Below are positions 46,421 to 57,899 of a DNA stretch of 64,000 bases, piece after piece. The notes below the pieces were generated by a model. It made no database searches and was not told the origin of the DNA. It saw only the letters and a program-made list of their open reading frames with translations. The first letter of the stretch is position 1. Every line of letters begins with the position of its first letter. The DNA is from Epiperipatus broadwayi. Lineage: Eukaryota > Onychophora > Udeonychophora > Euonychophora > Peripatidae. The DNA lies in contig JAQFVV010013282.1 in the NCBI GenBank assembly GCA_028023455.1, positions 1 through 64,000 on the forward strand, read 5' to 3'. Both the position numbers and the translations under genes were made by a program.

Positions 46421-46581
46421 AATATGAATACCATTTATATTCTTTATTACTTTTTACAATGCTTTTATATTGGTTTTTGTTTTAGTTCTGAAGAAGATTG
46501 TTGGAGTAATCAAAACTGTCAATAGTGGATTGTAAAAAAGCATTGTAAAAACTAATAAAGAATATATGTGGTATTAATATT
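46421..46581. repeat. Foldback element with CTGAAGA...AAAAC at its apex
   Basis: ATACCATTTATATTCTTTAT, TTTTTACAATGCTTTT and their complements (AAGCATTGTAAAAAC, ATAAAGAATATATGTGGTAT) form arms of about 50 bp. The apex has CTGAAGA (46488-46494), a GATT/AATC hairpin and AAAAC (46512-46516), i.e. a hammerhead-like arrangement with G12 changed to A. The foldback at 19191-19396 has the same plan with an intact GAAAC. Confidence 0.8.
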
Positions 46582-47605
46582 ATAAAAGAAGATTAAGAAG
46601 GAAATTGTAATTTCAAAAAGTATTTTTGTTTTCTTAAGAAAAAAAAAAAATCTATATTAACTCGCTGTAAATTGAAAGATTTCGCAAGTGTTGATATTCT
46701 AAATGAGGTAGTGGACTTAATTAGTGAAGAACTTACTAGCTTCACATTCTCAAATCAAAATGCTTTATATTTGCCTATGTAATTAGAAAGTAGGTTGAAG
46801 ATAAGACAGCTGCTCTTATCTTTATAAAGTTATAATCTTGTGCTAAGATTTGTAGTGGTCCCTCTTGTGATGAAATTGAGCACTCAAGGCGCATAGTATT
46901 AAGGTTAAAGCCTTATATGTATTTATGTGCTTACCATGGCTTAATAAAAATTAATGTTTAAAATCTATATTAATGAAACAATTAAAGTGCCTAAAAAAGT
47001 TCTATATTGCATTTAAAAAAAAAGTTTTATGACAGTAAGATGCTTGGAAAATCTTTATGAAAAGCTAGCTTCTATAAGAGAAAAATTTCAAATAAAAATT
47101 AACATAAATTTTGTTTTTAAATATGAGAAAAGTAAATGATTTAGTATACAGAAAAGAAAAAACAACATTTTAAAAATAGTTTACAATGAAAATGTTAATA
47201 AATATACTAGTTAATGATTTATCTCTTAGAAAATCATGTGACAGTTGAGCATTAGGTGAGATAGAAGTAAGAGTTAATTCAGACAGACATCTCTAGCTTT
47301 TGATTCAATGACTGTATACCTGCACAGGAAAACATACTAGTAAATGTTATTTATAAAAAGTGATATTCAAATCTGATTAATAATCACTGCAGGGCAATGA
47401 GTTAATAATAAATTTGTACAAATTAGTTTTTTTTAACTCATTTAATGATTGAGGGAGGGGCACTAAACAGAATTTCACAGAATAATTTAGAAGAACAATT
47501 TTTATAATTTTTAGATTTCTATGGTATTTAGCACATTGGCACAATGTTGGTTTTGAAAGCTAAAGTGTTTGGATAAACGCAATTCTCTCATTTTGATGAA
47601 TTTTT
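46582..47605. other. AT-rich DNA, nothing recognised
   Basis: No gene or repeat was recognised in this interval. Confidence 0.6.
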
Positions 47606-47935
47606 TTGCTTTATTTCTTTCCTTCCTTCCTTTCTTTTCTTTCTCTCATTCCTTCCCCTTTTCCTTTCCTTCCTTTTTCCTTTACTTCCTTTCTTTTTCC
47701 TTTCTTTCTTTTCTTTTTTCCTTTTTTATTTCTTTTTTCATTCCTTTTTTTTATTTCTTTCTCTTTTTTCTTTCTTTTTTTCTTCTTTCATTTTTCCTTT
47801 CTTCTTTCTTTCTTTCCATCTTTCTTTCCTTTCTTCTTTGTCCTTTCCTTCTTTCTTTCCTTATATACTTTTTTTTTCTTTCCTTCATTCTTTATTTCTT
47901 CATTTTTTGTTTCCTTCTTTCTTTATTTTACCCTA
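47606..47935. repeat. Polypyrimidine tract, irregular (TTTC)n/(TTCC)n
   Basis: About 330 bp in which nearly every plus-strand base is T or C, made of irregular TTTC and TTCC units. Spurious Phe/Ser/Leu open frames result on the plus strand. Such mirror-repeat-like tracts can adopt triplex structure, which is an inference here. Confidence 0.95.
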
Positions 47936-49969
47936 CATTATTCAGCACACTCATAAAATGATGAATTCAAGACCAAATGTGTTCTGGATCAAAACTCAAT
48001 TCTCACACTTTTAGCCCTTGAGCATCCCATGACTGCATGAAAGGGAAACTATTTGACTATTTGGTCTTATGTGTTCAACACAGTGGTAGATTGATAAACT
48101 CAAGGTGTAAAGAATTCTAAATTCAAACTCAACATGTCACTGATATTTCAATATTACATGACATTCTGAGTAAATAACCAGCTGATTACTTATGTATAAG
48201 GTCTCCAATATCCCTCCATATTTGATGGAAATTTACTATCATTTTGTTAAGGTCTCTGTAATTTATATTTGCTATTAATGTAGTCATTACAGATAGAATG
48301 TAGAAATAATATCAAATAAGAAGTTAAAACTTTGAAATTATTTTTCTGTTGCAATTACTACTTAATAATTAATAATTTTTATAACACATTCATCAAACTT
48401 TTTGTACTGATAATTTATTAAGACAATTTTTGTCAAAATAGCATATTCTATTAATTCTACTCTGTTGATTTTCCTTTTCTTAAAACTCAATTAAAATATT
48501 TTAATCATCATTATACTATATGATATGCAAGACTATGTTTACTTAATCTCTTTCCATGTCTTTAATGTCACATTATAAAATGACACTGTTGCTCATTGAC
48601 ACACAATTAATAAAAGTTAATTTTGTAATACTCCTTTAATACTCAGAACTTGTTTGTTCTTTAATGGCTGAATTTAATATTTGACATTTTATATTTTAGC
48701 TTAATCTATTGTTCTAGATGGAAACTGTATGTAATCAAGAGAAATAAAAAGATAGATTGTCATATTTAGGGAAAAATAGATTTCTGATGCTCACATTTGT
48801 GAAGCAGACTCTGTCAGATTTTTAAAACACAAAATGAGGCATAAAACTTAAACTATGCAAGAAAAATTCATACTGATTATTTTTTTGAAAAATACAGATA
48901 CACTTAGAAAGATACTGAAGTGGATACCTTTCTGATTTATAAAATTTTATAAAATTAGATTGTAGCTGTTGAGGGTTAAATTAAATATTTTCATAAATTT
49001 AAAGTGTAAATATGGAAATTTTAGAGGAAACTAGAATAAAACTTCAGCTATGATATAACTAGGCAGATACTAATTAAAATTTATAGTCCAAATTGAACCA
49101 TGTTATCTAACAATTAAATATAGCATTTATCTGATTTCTCTCAAGCTAAAAAATGGTTGCATTTAGCTTAATACACAAGATTATATATGTTTAGAAAATC
49201 AGAAAAGATACTTTCTATGAGTGACACTTTGAAAATTCATAACTTCATTGAATTCCCACCAATAACTATGTATTTCCCCATGATACTCATATATTAAAAA
49301 TCTTAAGTCTGTGAAAGTATTTTGTATGTCTGTAAATGTATTTTTCCTTTTTAATAGTTTTATTAAATAACTGTATATATTTTACTAATTTATAATCAAT
49401 CCAGAGAATAATAAAAGTCTACACAGAGGCTAAATTTTCCATACAGTAGCACCACCAGTTGATTATTGATAAATCATTGTCTAATAAAAACATACAAAGT
49501 TTTTCAAGTTTACTTGCCCTGGGTTTATACCAGTTCATGGGCACAGTCTAGTAAAAACAAAAAAAAATTCAGATTTGCATGGCTCTGACTTAAACCTATA
49601 TTATTCAGCATGACAAACAAATACACTTTAATTGTCTTACAAACCCCTTTATGTATATGTAATTAAATGATATGTATTTTTGTAAACAAATTTATTAGTA
49701 TATATATATGTATATATATTACTCTGGTTTGGTGCAGTTATGGATTTGCAACTTCTGAAGCTTAAGGTTATGGATTTTGGTCCAGATATATCGTGGATTG
49801 TTCTCAAACTTTTTATGACCTCCCAAAGAACAAAATCATTCAATTATTTTTTTAATTAATATTATTTTACATTTAAGAACAATTTTATAAATAAATGTTT
49901 AATAGTAGTAATTATTTTTAAAAATACTTAATAAAACTTTTTTGTTTTTTAAAAAACAACAAGTAATAA
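47936..49969. other. AT-rich DNA, nothing recognised
   Basis: No gene or known repeat was recognised. A 22-bp segment at 49435-49456 (TTTCCATACAGTAGCACCAC) resembles the outer arm of family A but is isolated. Confidence 0.5.
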
Positions 49970-49983
49970 TAATATTGCTTAGT

Positions 49984-50208
49984 AATATAGGGTATATGAG
50001 CACAGACTTTCACACCGCCCACCTCTCTCCACTCTATCTAATACGTATATTGGTGATTATTTATCTTTTCAGCATATATGTGTTTAGGTGTATCAGTGTT
50101 ATTAGATAGAGTGGAGAGAGGTAGGTGGTGTGAAAGTCTGTGCTCATATACCCTATATTACATATATATATATATAGCCACAGGTATATAACAAACCTGT
50201 GTTTCAGT
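49984..50208. mobile_element. Family B short palindrome with 14-bp target duplication
   Basis: Arms TATATGAGCACAGACTTTCA, CACCGCCCACCTCTCTCC and ACTCTATCTAAT are complementary to the right arm. The centre retains only ATACGTATATTGGTGATTAT, i.e. the stem III-cleavage site-stem I 3' half of the hammerhead. Perfect 14-bp direct repeats TAATATTGCTTAGT flank it at 49970-49983 and 50209-50222. The right end carries ACAGGTATATAACAAACC and GTTTCAG, the family B tail. Confidence 0.88.
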
Positions 50209-50222
50209 TAATATTGCTTAGT

Positions 50223-50590
50223 TTAACTTAATCTTGTTTGACCTTGAGCATATCACTTGTTAATACAAACAATCAATAGATTCTGAAAAATAACAACTAC
50301 AACTTAGGTTTAGTTGATAAAAATGTAAATGTTGTACCCAAATGCTTGACTAAAAGTTATGTTTAAGTTATTTATTAAAGTTTTTTTTTTAAAAAATAAA
50401 GCAATAATGTTAATTATTTGTATTAATTGTTTAAACAAAAAATATATACTAAAATATATTTATCTAAAGATTCATTTCTATTTATGGATATGGAAATATT
50501 TATCACCAAAAAGGCGTTTAATTTAAGAAGAAAAAAATGAAAAGAGAAATGGCCTCATCAGTATCATCCATATCAACCTACTCAATTCAT
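50223..50590. other. AT-rich DNA, nothing recognised
   Basis: No gene or repeat was recognised. Confidence 0.6.
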
Positions 50591-50597
50591 TAAATGA

Positions 50598-50990
50598 ATT
50601 ATTCACAGAATCATCATCATCAACCATTATCAATCTACTGCAGGATGAAGGTCTCTCCAAGTTCAATCCATCTTTTATGATCTTTAGCTTCTCTTCTCTA
50701 CATCACCCCTGCATACTTTCTTATTTCATCCATCCATCTCACATGTGGTCTCTTTCTGGGTCTTTTACAATCTCTTGGAATCCAGTTTAAAATTTCAATT
50801 GTCCATCTATTATCATCTCTTCTAGCAATATGTCCAGCCCAACTCCACTTCAGACTTTTAATTTTTTCAAGGAAATCAGTAACACCTGTTTGTTTTCTTA
50901 CCCATACATTGCATTTTCGATCTCTTCTTGTTACTCCCAACATGCATCTCTCCATACTTCTTTGAGTGATATATATATAATTTTGCAATT
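50598..50990 (-). mobile_element. RTE-type LINE 3' end fragment
   Basis: The minus-strand frame at 50988-50698 contains SMERCMLGVTRRDRK, KIKSLKWSWAGHIARRDDNR and RKRPHVRWMDEIRKYAG, the well-known C-terminal region of RTE-type LINE proteins (endonuclease-RT polyproteins). The element ends at the ATC repeat near 50605. It is 5'-truncated at about 50990. This is the best preserved C-terminus of the family in the window. Confidence 0.88.
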
Positions 50991-51805
50991 TATAGAGCTA
51001 AAATTTAAATTTTAAGGGTAGCATGCATTTTCAAATAGAAAACTAAAAGCTATTACATCACAAAAAGAATTTAATTTTATTTTCATTATTAAACTGTATA
51101 AAATAAAAATAATTAAGTACCTATTTATGAACCATAGAATTAATAATTTGCTGTTTTAGTTGCCCACTGAGACAACTATTTAGCAATGATTAAGGGTTAT
51201 TTTTATTATTCTCTGGAATGATTATATTAAAGCAATATTTAAGTGTTAATTGTATTATTATGTTGAAAGTGGAGAGTAAATAGTTCATAGAAATAAAATT
51301 TTAGTGATCATCAAATAGAAAAAAAGTCCTAGACTTCAATACTCTTTAAGAAATATTAAAGTCTATCAGTCAAAAATTTGCAAGTATTGACAGTTTCTTT
51401 TTACAACACCTCACCATTTCTGTTAATTTTAACTATATGGGTGACTAGTAACCTTTTCATGGGTTATTCTTGTCTCAAAGTCATGTAATTATAAGTCCAG
51501 CACATAACAATCATAGAGAATCTTTATTGATCTCCAGAAAATATCCCGTTCAAATGTCATTAATGAATGGTTTATCTGTCATCAAAGAATAATATTTTTA
51601 TCTTCCACAAAAAGGAATTCCAGAAGTGAATAAAAACATTCATCACAACAATCAATCATTATTCCATATCAACTTAGATAAGATAAAGGACCTTAAGCAA
51701 AGAATGGAAGTTTGTAAGATTATCATAAAAGCTGATATTTGGATATCAGAATTTTATCATAAAATAAAACAACTTTTACACATATGTTCATTAAGTTAAT
51801 ATAAT
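50991..51805. other. AT-rich DNA, nothing recognised
   Basis: No gene or repeat was recognised. Confidence 0.6.
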
Positions 51806-52080
51806 CATTATCGATTTCAATTATGATTCCACTGAAGGATAAAGATCTTTCTAAGTTTAATCCAAATCTTTGAAGCATAACTTCTCTTTTTTATATTACA
51901 TCATCAAGTATCCCTATTTTATATATATATCTTATATGTGGTCTCCTTCTATATCTTTTGAAATCTTCGGAAATTCAATTTAAAACTTCAATTGCCCATC
52001 TGTTATCATTTCTTTTTGGAATATGTCCAGCTTAGCTTCATTTCAATCTCTCAATTCTTTCAATAATAACAATGATAATA
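51805..52080 (-). mobile_element. RTE-type LINE 3' end fragment, strongly decayed
   Basis: The plus strand reads ATTCCACTGAAGGATAAAGA, then TGTGGTCTCCTTCTATATCT, AACTTCAATTGCCCATCTGT and GGAATATGTCCAGCTTAG, a decayed version of the 50.6-kb copy. No frame survives. Confidence 0.75.
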
Positions 52081-52984
52081 GTTTATTAATTATTGACATA
52101 TATGTTTGTGTGAAAGCACATATATATAAAGGGAAGAAACTCCTAAACACTGTAAAATTTTCACAACACTTTTATATTCATGTGTGTTTATTATTTGAGA
52201 AATTTTATTTTTATTTTAAAAGAAGTTTTTTTTTTTAATATCTTATAATTTTAATATTTATTGATATTAAAATTATTATTATATTTTTAAATAGTCTCTT
52301 TTATACAAAAAATTGTTTGCTTTGATGTGAAGAACATATATGGAAATATTAATTGGACTGAGTATTTTTAGTGCATATTAATTTTATTTATTTGTAACAT
52401 TAAGGATTATATTATTTATTTAATATTATATTTTGTTTACTAAATTTGTTATATTAAATTTAATAAGTATCAATTTAAGTTTTAGATTTTTGCATGAAAC
52501 ATTTTTTACTCATGATCCATGCCCTGGTTTCAGGCTACAGTCTAAGTTTACAACACCATAAGATAATTAAGAAAATGTGAGACAGGGGTATAGTCTCACT
52601 ATGAAATCAAAAAATTGAAAAAATCATCCATCATCTTTAAGCAATAATTATTATTAAATATGAAAACAAACAAAAGTTGGCTTCAGGAAGAAAAGTTCAT
52701 AGTTTGATATGGTTACATAAAATGGCAAACCAACTATAGGATTAATCATAAATAGGTACTAATGAATAGACAGCAACTTATCAACCAATTGATTTTCCAA
52801 AGTTCCTCAAATTATAAACCTCACATAAAAATAAGCAATTATAGTAAATTCCTATAGCAAAAAACTTAATTTGTTATGAGTAATCCAAAATATATTAAAA
52901 CCTGATTTAACAAAATAAATTTTGAAACTGACAAAAATGGTGTTTTCCTGAAGGTTGGTGATGATAGTGTTCTAGTTGTATATT
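52081..52984. other. AT-rich DNA, nothing recognised
   Basis: No gene or repeat was recognised. Confidence 0.6.
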
Positions 52985-53288
52985 TATATTGGACTATTTC
53001 CATCATCTAATATGTGGCAGGATGGCTCAGTTGGTTAGAGAATTACCTTAAAATTCAGCAATCAAGAATCTAAGGACCCAGGTTGAATCCCATGCTAGTA
53101 CTGTTACTGATTAGGCCAGCAACACCTGAAGAAGAGGGGAGAATAATACCTCTTGAAATGTTGTGCATATACTAACCTGTTTGATGTGCTATTACTAACA
53201 GTTGAATGTATTTGGAATATTTAAATAAAGTTAAATTTTTCTAAAGACATTTGATACTCATATTAGATGATGGAAATGGTCCAATATA
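52985..53288. mobile_element. TIR element carrying a tRNA-like sequence and a CTGAAGA hairpin
   Basis: 30-bp terminal inverted repeats (52985-53014 and 53259-53288, about one mismatch) enclose a tRNA-like head with an A box (TGGCTCAGTTGGTTAGAG) and a B box (AGGTTGAATCCCATGC). After it comes CAACACCTGAAGAAGAGG, a spacer, then CCTCTTGAAATGTTG. There CTGAAGA and GAAA flank a strong hairpin, and CAACA pairs with TGTTG. The element combines features of a SINE and of a MITE. Confidence 0.75.
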
Positions 53289-53642
53289 AAAATACAATGA
53301 CAAAAATGATAATTAAAGAAAAAACTTTTTATTATGCATATTATTAATTAAAAAAAGTATTAATCTATGGACAATATACTGCATAAAACATTTTAGCAAC
53401 CATATTTTTTAACTAATAATTTCTTAATTAACAGCCACCATTTTGATCTTTACGTAGCCTGTGGATGATATTCCATGAATCACAATTTAGTGAATTAAAA
53501 TAAAGCATGTAGAAAAAAAATAATTTAACACAACATACATTTTAAATTTTATTTTTGATGAATTTTATATACTATTTTCATATCTCTTATTTTTGCAATA
53601 TCTAACCAATAAAACATAATTTTATTTTGCAACACTTAATTA

Positions 53643-53735
53643 CTTTTTTTTTATGTGTCAAAGCATCAGCCGAGAAGTGAACCCAGACAACTGCTTGTAA
53701 GGCAGCTGTGCTAACTGCTCGACCACCAATGCTTA
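53643..53735 (-). mobile_element. tRNA-Gly-derived SINE, subfamily 1
   Basis: On the minus strand: GCATTGGTGGTCGAGCAGTT, AGCACAGCTGCCTTACAAG, a decayed B box, and CGGCTGATGCTTTGACACAT. Flanking TTACTTTTT on both sides is a likely short target duplication. The head is similar to the 4.5-kb and 36.7-kb copies. Confidence 0.75.
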
Positions 53736-54159
53736 CTTTTTAAAGCAATAGTAGATGAATTTATTTATTTTACATAAATATAGTCAAAATTAAATAAAAA
53801 TTAAATAAAGAAATGTAATGTATAGTTAAATATTATAGTTTTAATAATGTAAATGATTAAATCTTTCTTTCTTTCTGCTGATACTGTATTTTTTATGTTT
53901 GTGACAAAACTTGCCATTATCTTGATTAGTTCAGAAATACTTTATGAGGTTACCAATTTAAAATTAAGCAAATAAATGAGATTTTAAACTCACATTTAGT
54001 AATCTTTGATCATATAAAATTGACTGTCAAATGCATTATGCAAAAAATCTTTAACTTTTTTAAATCCCAAATAATTTAAAATTGATTGGGGAAATATATT
54101 TTAACTAATGTACACATTTTAAAATTTCTTATTAATGTATTGCATTTTTTATTGTATAT

Positions 54160-54482
54160 CAGTTATGTACAACCCATGATTTGTGATCCCTCAGGGAGTC
54201 ACATAAAAATTGTTGGAGGTCATGAAATTTTAAAGATATTGTCTTAAGTTTTGGATTTAATTTTTAAAAATAGGCCAAAATCGTATGAAAATAAATTGTT
54301 TTTGTATCTGTAGAATTTGTTTCAAATTTTTCATTTCAAATCATATATGCTATTATTATTTTATTATAAATGTCCTTAAATACACATACTTATAATTAAG
54401 AAATGATAAAACAAATAATAGGTTGCCTCAAATTTTCATCCAATGAAGGGAATCATAAGTGTAAAAAGGTTGCACACTACTG
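54160..54482. mobile_element. hAT-type MITE, about 323 bp
   Basis: Left terminus CAGTTATGTACAACCCATG; right terminus (minus strand) CAGTAGTGTGCAACCTTTTT. They share CAGT, GT and CAACC in the same positions as hAT termini. The flanking 8-mers TTGTATAT and TAATATAT match at six of eight bases, compatible with an old duplication. Inside is GATCCCTCAGGGAGTCAC, common in this type of element. There is no open frame. Confidence 0.6.
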
Positions 54483-55690
54483 TAATATATGATTAAAGTA
54501 TAAGTATTGTATGAAACTGCATTTTTTTTTGTTTTATAGCTAGCAATGATGAAAGTACTTTTTACTTTGGATTTGTTATAGAAGGGAGCATTAAAGATTT
54601 TGCAATCACTGGAGGAAAATTAAACTGCATTATTTATATTTTAATTCTATAATCAAAATATAATATTATATACTGTATAATGAATAAATTCTACTGTATA
54701 ATTTTAATATGAATATCATCATTTTATTTTTGGAAGATAGTTACTAATTTATGAGATCATCAGTCTTACAATATGATCACTATTTTTTTGATCTCCATTT
54801 TGAAAAAAATGGTGGCTGTTTTTTGAAAAAAGTTTTAATTTTTTTTAAAAGATCCAAATCACTAATACAAATTGATGATGATCACTATGGCAAATTATTG
54901 CATAAAAGTCTGCTGCTAATTGCAATAAAGGTGTGCATTATTGATTAATTAGTAATAATGATTATTACTAAATGGTTTGGACTTAAATTTTATGGATTAT
55001 AGCATAATTCTGTCCAGTGCTTACTTTTCAGCTGAAATCCTAAGCAACAAACCCTACAATTATTACTTTTCAAAGAACTTTATTAAGCAATCAAGGGTTC
55101 CAGAGCTTATTACATATAATATGATATATGAATTTGATACATTTAATATAGTAACAATGGTATAGTACTATGTACTTGAGAGATATACAAAGAATATGAA
55201 TGAGCACTAAAAAAAGATTACTATATATATATATATTTATGTGTGTGTGTAATATACAAATCTATATATATATATCAAAATACAGTACAATTTATATAAA
55301 TTATATTCTTTTAGAAGTACTTTTGACTATACACTTTGTAGTCTTTATCAACTATATAACGTTGAATAATCAAAACGAGACAACCTTTAACAATACCCAT
55401 AGTTCAATTCAGATTTCCCACAATTCTGTTATCTAAACATTTGATGACTGGCGATTCATTAACATTTGATGATTTCTTGAAATCAACATACGTTTATTAT
55501 GAGAACGTTCAATTTGAATAATTTTCATATTTTTATATATATATGAGAAAATTAAATGAAAACAGTCAATTATATCTTAAATTAGAGTACATACATAAAA
55601 AGCAGAAATCTTCAACTGCAAAAATTATATAAGTTTATTTAAATCTCTTTTTCATCATCTCACTGGGATGACAATTTGAGTCAATTGTCA
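54483..55690. other. AT-rich DNA, nothing recognised
   Basis: Short open frames at 54751-54948, 54977-55165 and 55200-55436 show no domain. The 3' end of the L1/Tx1-like LINE probably reaches about 55560. Confidence 0.6.
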
Positions 55691-55694
55691 CTAC

Positions 55695-56700
55695 TTTAGG
55701 CTAGGATCTAAGATTTTCATTCATTAAAGACCAAGTGTCTTGAAAGACTTTTTCTGATGTGATTTTTTTGTCCCTTCCTCTAATATTTTCCAATTTGATC
55801 CAAAAAGTGTTTGGGTGTTTTCTAGGGTTATTATTGTACATGAATGTACATCTAATGCACCATAGTGCATATAGAATAAAAGTGTTTTCCCGAATTTGTG
55901 CATATATACCCTTATTGAATGTTTTAAATAAATAGTGCCTGTTAACATGACTGTTATTGAATAGTCTAAGGATTGCTATCTGTATGTTGCAAAACATGGA
56001 CAGTCAAAGAATAGATGTATTTGTGTTTCCATATCCATGTGACAAAGTGTGCACTGAGCATCTATTCTCTTGCACTAACTTGAGTAGGGAGGTATTCCAG
56101 TTTAAGTTTTACTAAAAAATCAAAGAATTTGGGCTCCAGCTTCCAATACCTAAATTTTCTAATTATTTGACAGTTATTGAAATTTAAAATTGACTTAACC
56201 ACATCATTAATTAAATGTGGATAAAGAAGTGAATGGACTTCCCAATATTTATATTTATTCAGAGGAAGGTAAAAATGGAGGTTATCAATGGAAAGCAAAT
56301 GGTCAATAATGTTTTTCTAATAGCCTTTTGGAGGTAGTGTTTATTAGTCAGTGTGATTTTGAAAGTAGAAGCAATTTGAGGGAATAATTTAGTACTAGAT
56401 GAGATCAGGTTCCATGTTTTCTGTATTCTAAATGTGTTAACTGAATGAAGTCCCATTCCATTGTGTAAAGTTGACACTGAAGTTTTCTGATCGAGATGGA
56501 AATGATACACTGATCCCATAAAAGTTTTCTGAGCATTGAGTAGATATATGTGGAAAAGGCTTTTGCATATATCCTTGTAATGATTAGCATGTTGAATAAT
56601 GATACTTTTGTGTAAACTGAAAGATAAGTTTTCATGAGCGAGCTTGTTATATTTTCAGTTTTTATTTTGAGCATGTTCTGGATTTTAACTCACATTGCAG
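55695..56700 (-). pseudogene. L1/Tx1-like LINE C-terminal region with zinc knuckle, broken
   Basis: The frames at 56674-56405, 56519-56259 and 56298-56062 carry the segments ISIRKLQCQLYTMEW, LFPQIASTFKITLT and KYKYWEVHSLLYPHL. After a frame change, near 56070-56000, is AQCTLCHMDMETQIHLFFDC-P. The C-x2-C followed by H-x4-C spacing fits a zf-RVT type zinc knuckle, found near the C-terminus of L1/Tx1-like and plant LINE proteins. A last frame continues to a stop at 55701. At least four frame changes are required. Confidence 0.7.
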
Positions 56701-57830
56701 CATTACTCAGATGGAATGGGAATCCCAAACAAGGGGTAAGCTTTTTTTTTTTTAAAAAAAAAGATACCGGATAGGTGGTTCATTAAAATTTTTCCATGCA
56801 CATTATTTATCAGCATTGAATTCAAGTCTTACTCCTTTGATTATTCTGCCAGTATTTGCAACAGCATTGGTAGATGTTTTTTGTTTGTTAGGAAAACTGG
56901 GATATTATCCATGAAGGCTAAATATGGTATGTTAGTATTTATACTTGATATGTATATGCCAGATATGCTTTTTCAATTTTGTTTAAGAGCGAGTTTGTAT
57001 ATGTTATGAATAAGATGGCACTTAATGGAGATCCTTGTGGAATGGAACAGTAAGGGTTAAAGGAAGGTGAATATTTTTCATTCATTGTAAGGTGTATTTC
57101 TCTATTAATCAAGAGCTTGGTAGTGATGTATAGTATTGATCTAGGAATTGGTGTATCTACTAATACATCAATAAGTTTTCCAATTGGAACTGTCTCAAAG
57201 GCAGCTTTAATGTCTGATTGAATAACTATTTGACTATGTTTCTTCCTATTTCTAACATCATCAATAATTTCTTTGAATAGGATAGCAGCTTATCTGATAG
57301 ATGATCCTTTTTTTTGCAAATTGCCATCTTTAGATCTTTAGAAGAATATGTCGTTCAATATTTTCTCTTATTACAGATTCAAGGATTTTGATTCCAAAGG
57401 GGCTCATAGATATGGCCCATATGTTTTTGACAGTTGAGATTTTTTCTGTTTTTTTGTGAAAAGAGATTACTAGTAAGGAATATACACCTTCAAAGAGATA
57501 TAGTTCTCTTGATAAAAAATTTGCCAGTCTTGACAAATATTTTGCTGTAAAGTGTCCAAGATAAGTGTATGCAAATTTAGGTATGCCATGTATTTCAGGG
57601 TGATAAAAGTCAGGTATATCTGCCTTTTTCTTAATGAATTCTTCTGGGATAAATAAAAGGTCATCTTCTGGAATTCCAAAATAATGTGGCTTTGGATGAA
57701 ATCTTTCACTATCTTTAAAGGCATTTTTATAATGTAGATACAATGAGTTAAGAATGTTATTACCAGATACCACCTCATTTTGTATTTTAAGTGCACTAGG
57801 GACTCTAATTTTTGGGGATTGACCCAATGC
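56700..57830 (-). pseudogene. L1/Tx1-like LINE reverse transcriptase, broken
   Basis: The minus strand includes LLVISFHKKTEKISTVKN and AISMSPFGIKILESVIREN (57480-57340), then VIQSDIKAAFETVPIGKL (motif A, catalytic Asp kept) at 57220-57182 and CSIPQGSPLSAILF (motif B) at 57047-57011. Motif C reads LAFMDNIPVF (56921-56897), so the second Asp of the usual DD pair is Asn; its codon is at 56904-56906. Frameshifts lie between segments. The order fits a non-LTR reverse transcriptase. Confidence 0.85.
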
Positions 57831-57899
57831 CCAGCAGATGTATTGTCTTGACCATGTATGAGGTTTATTTAGATATATTTTCCTTTTTTTTAATAGACA

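Noticed and set aside
47569-47961. Two long Phe/Ser/Leu-rich frames on the plus strand
   Set aside because: They are translation of the polypyrimidine tract, which is open in several frames because it lacks A and G.
53020-53100. tRNA gene at 53.0 kb
   Set aside because: A and B boxes are present but no acceptor or anticodon stem can be formed; it is a SINE-type tRNA relic.
54400-54420. RTE LINE remnant at 54.4 kb (similar to ACTGATAAAACACATT)
   Set aside because: Only about 20 bases match and they are within the hAT-type element; the match is likely chance.
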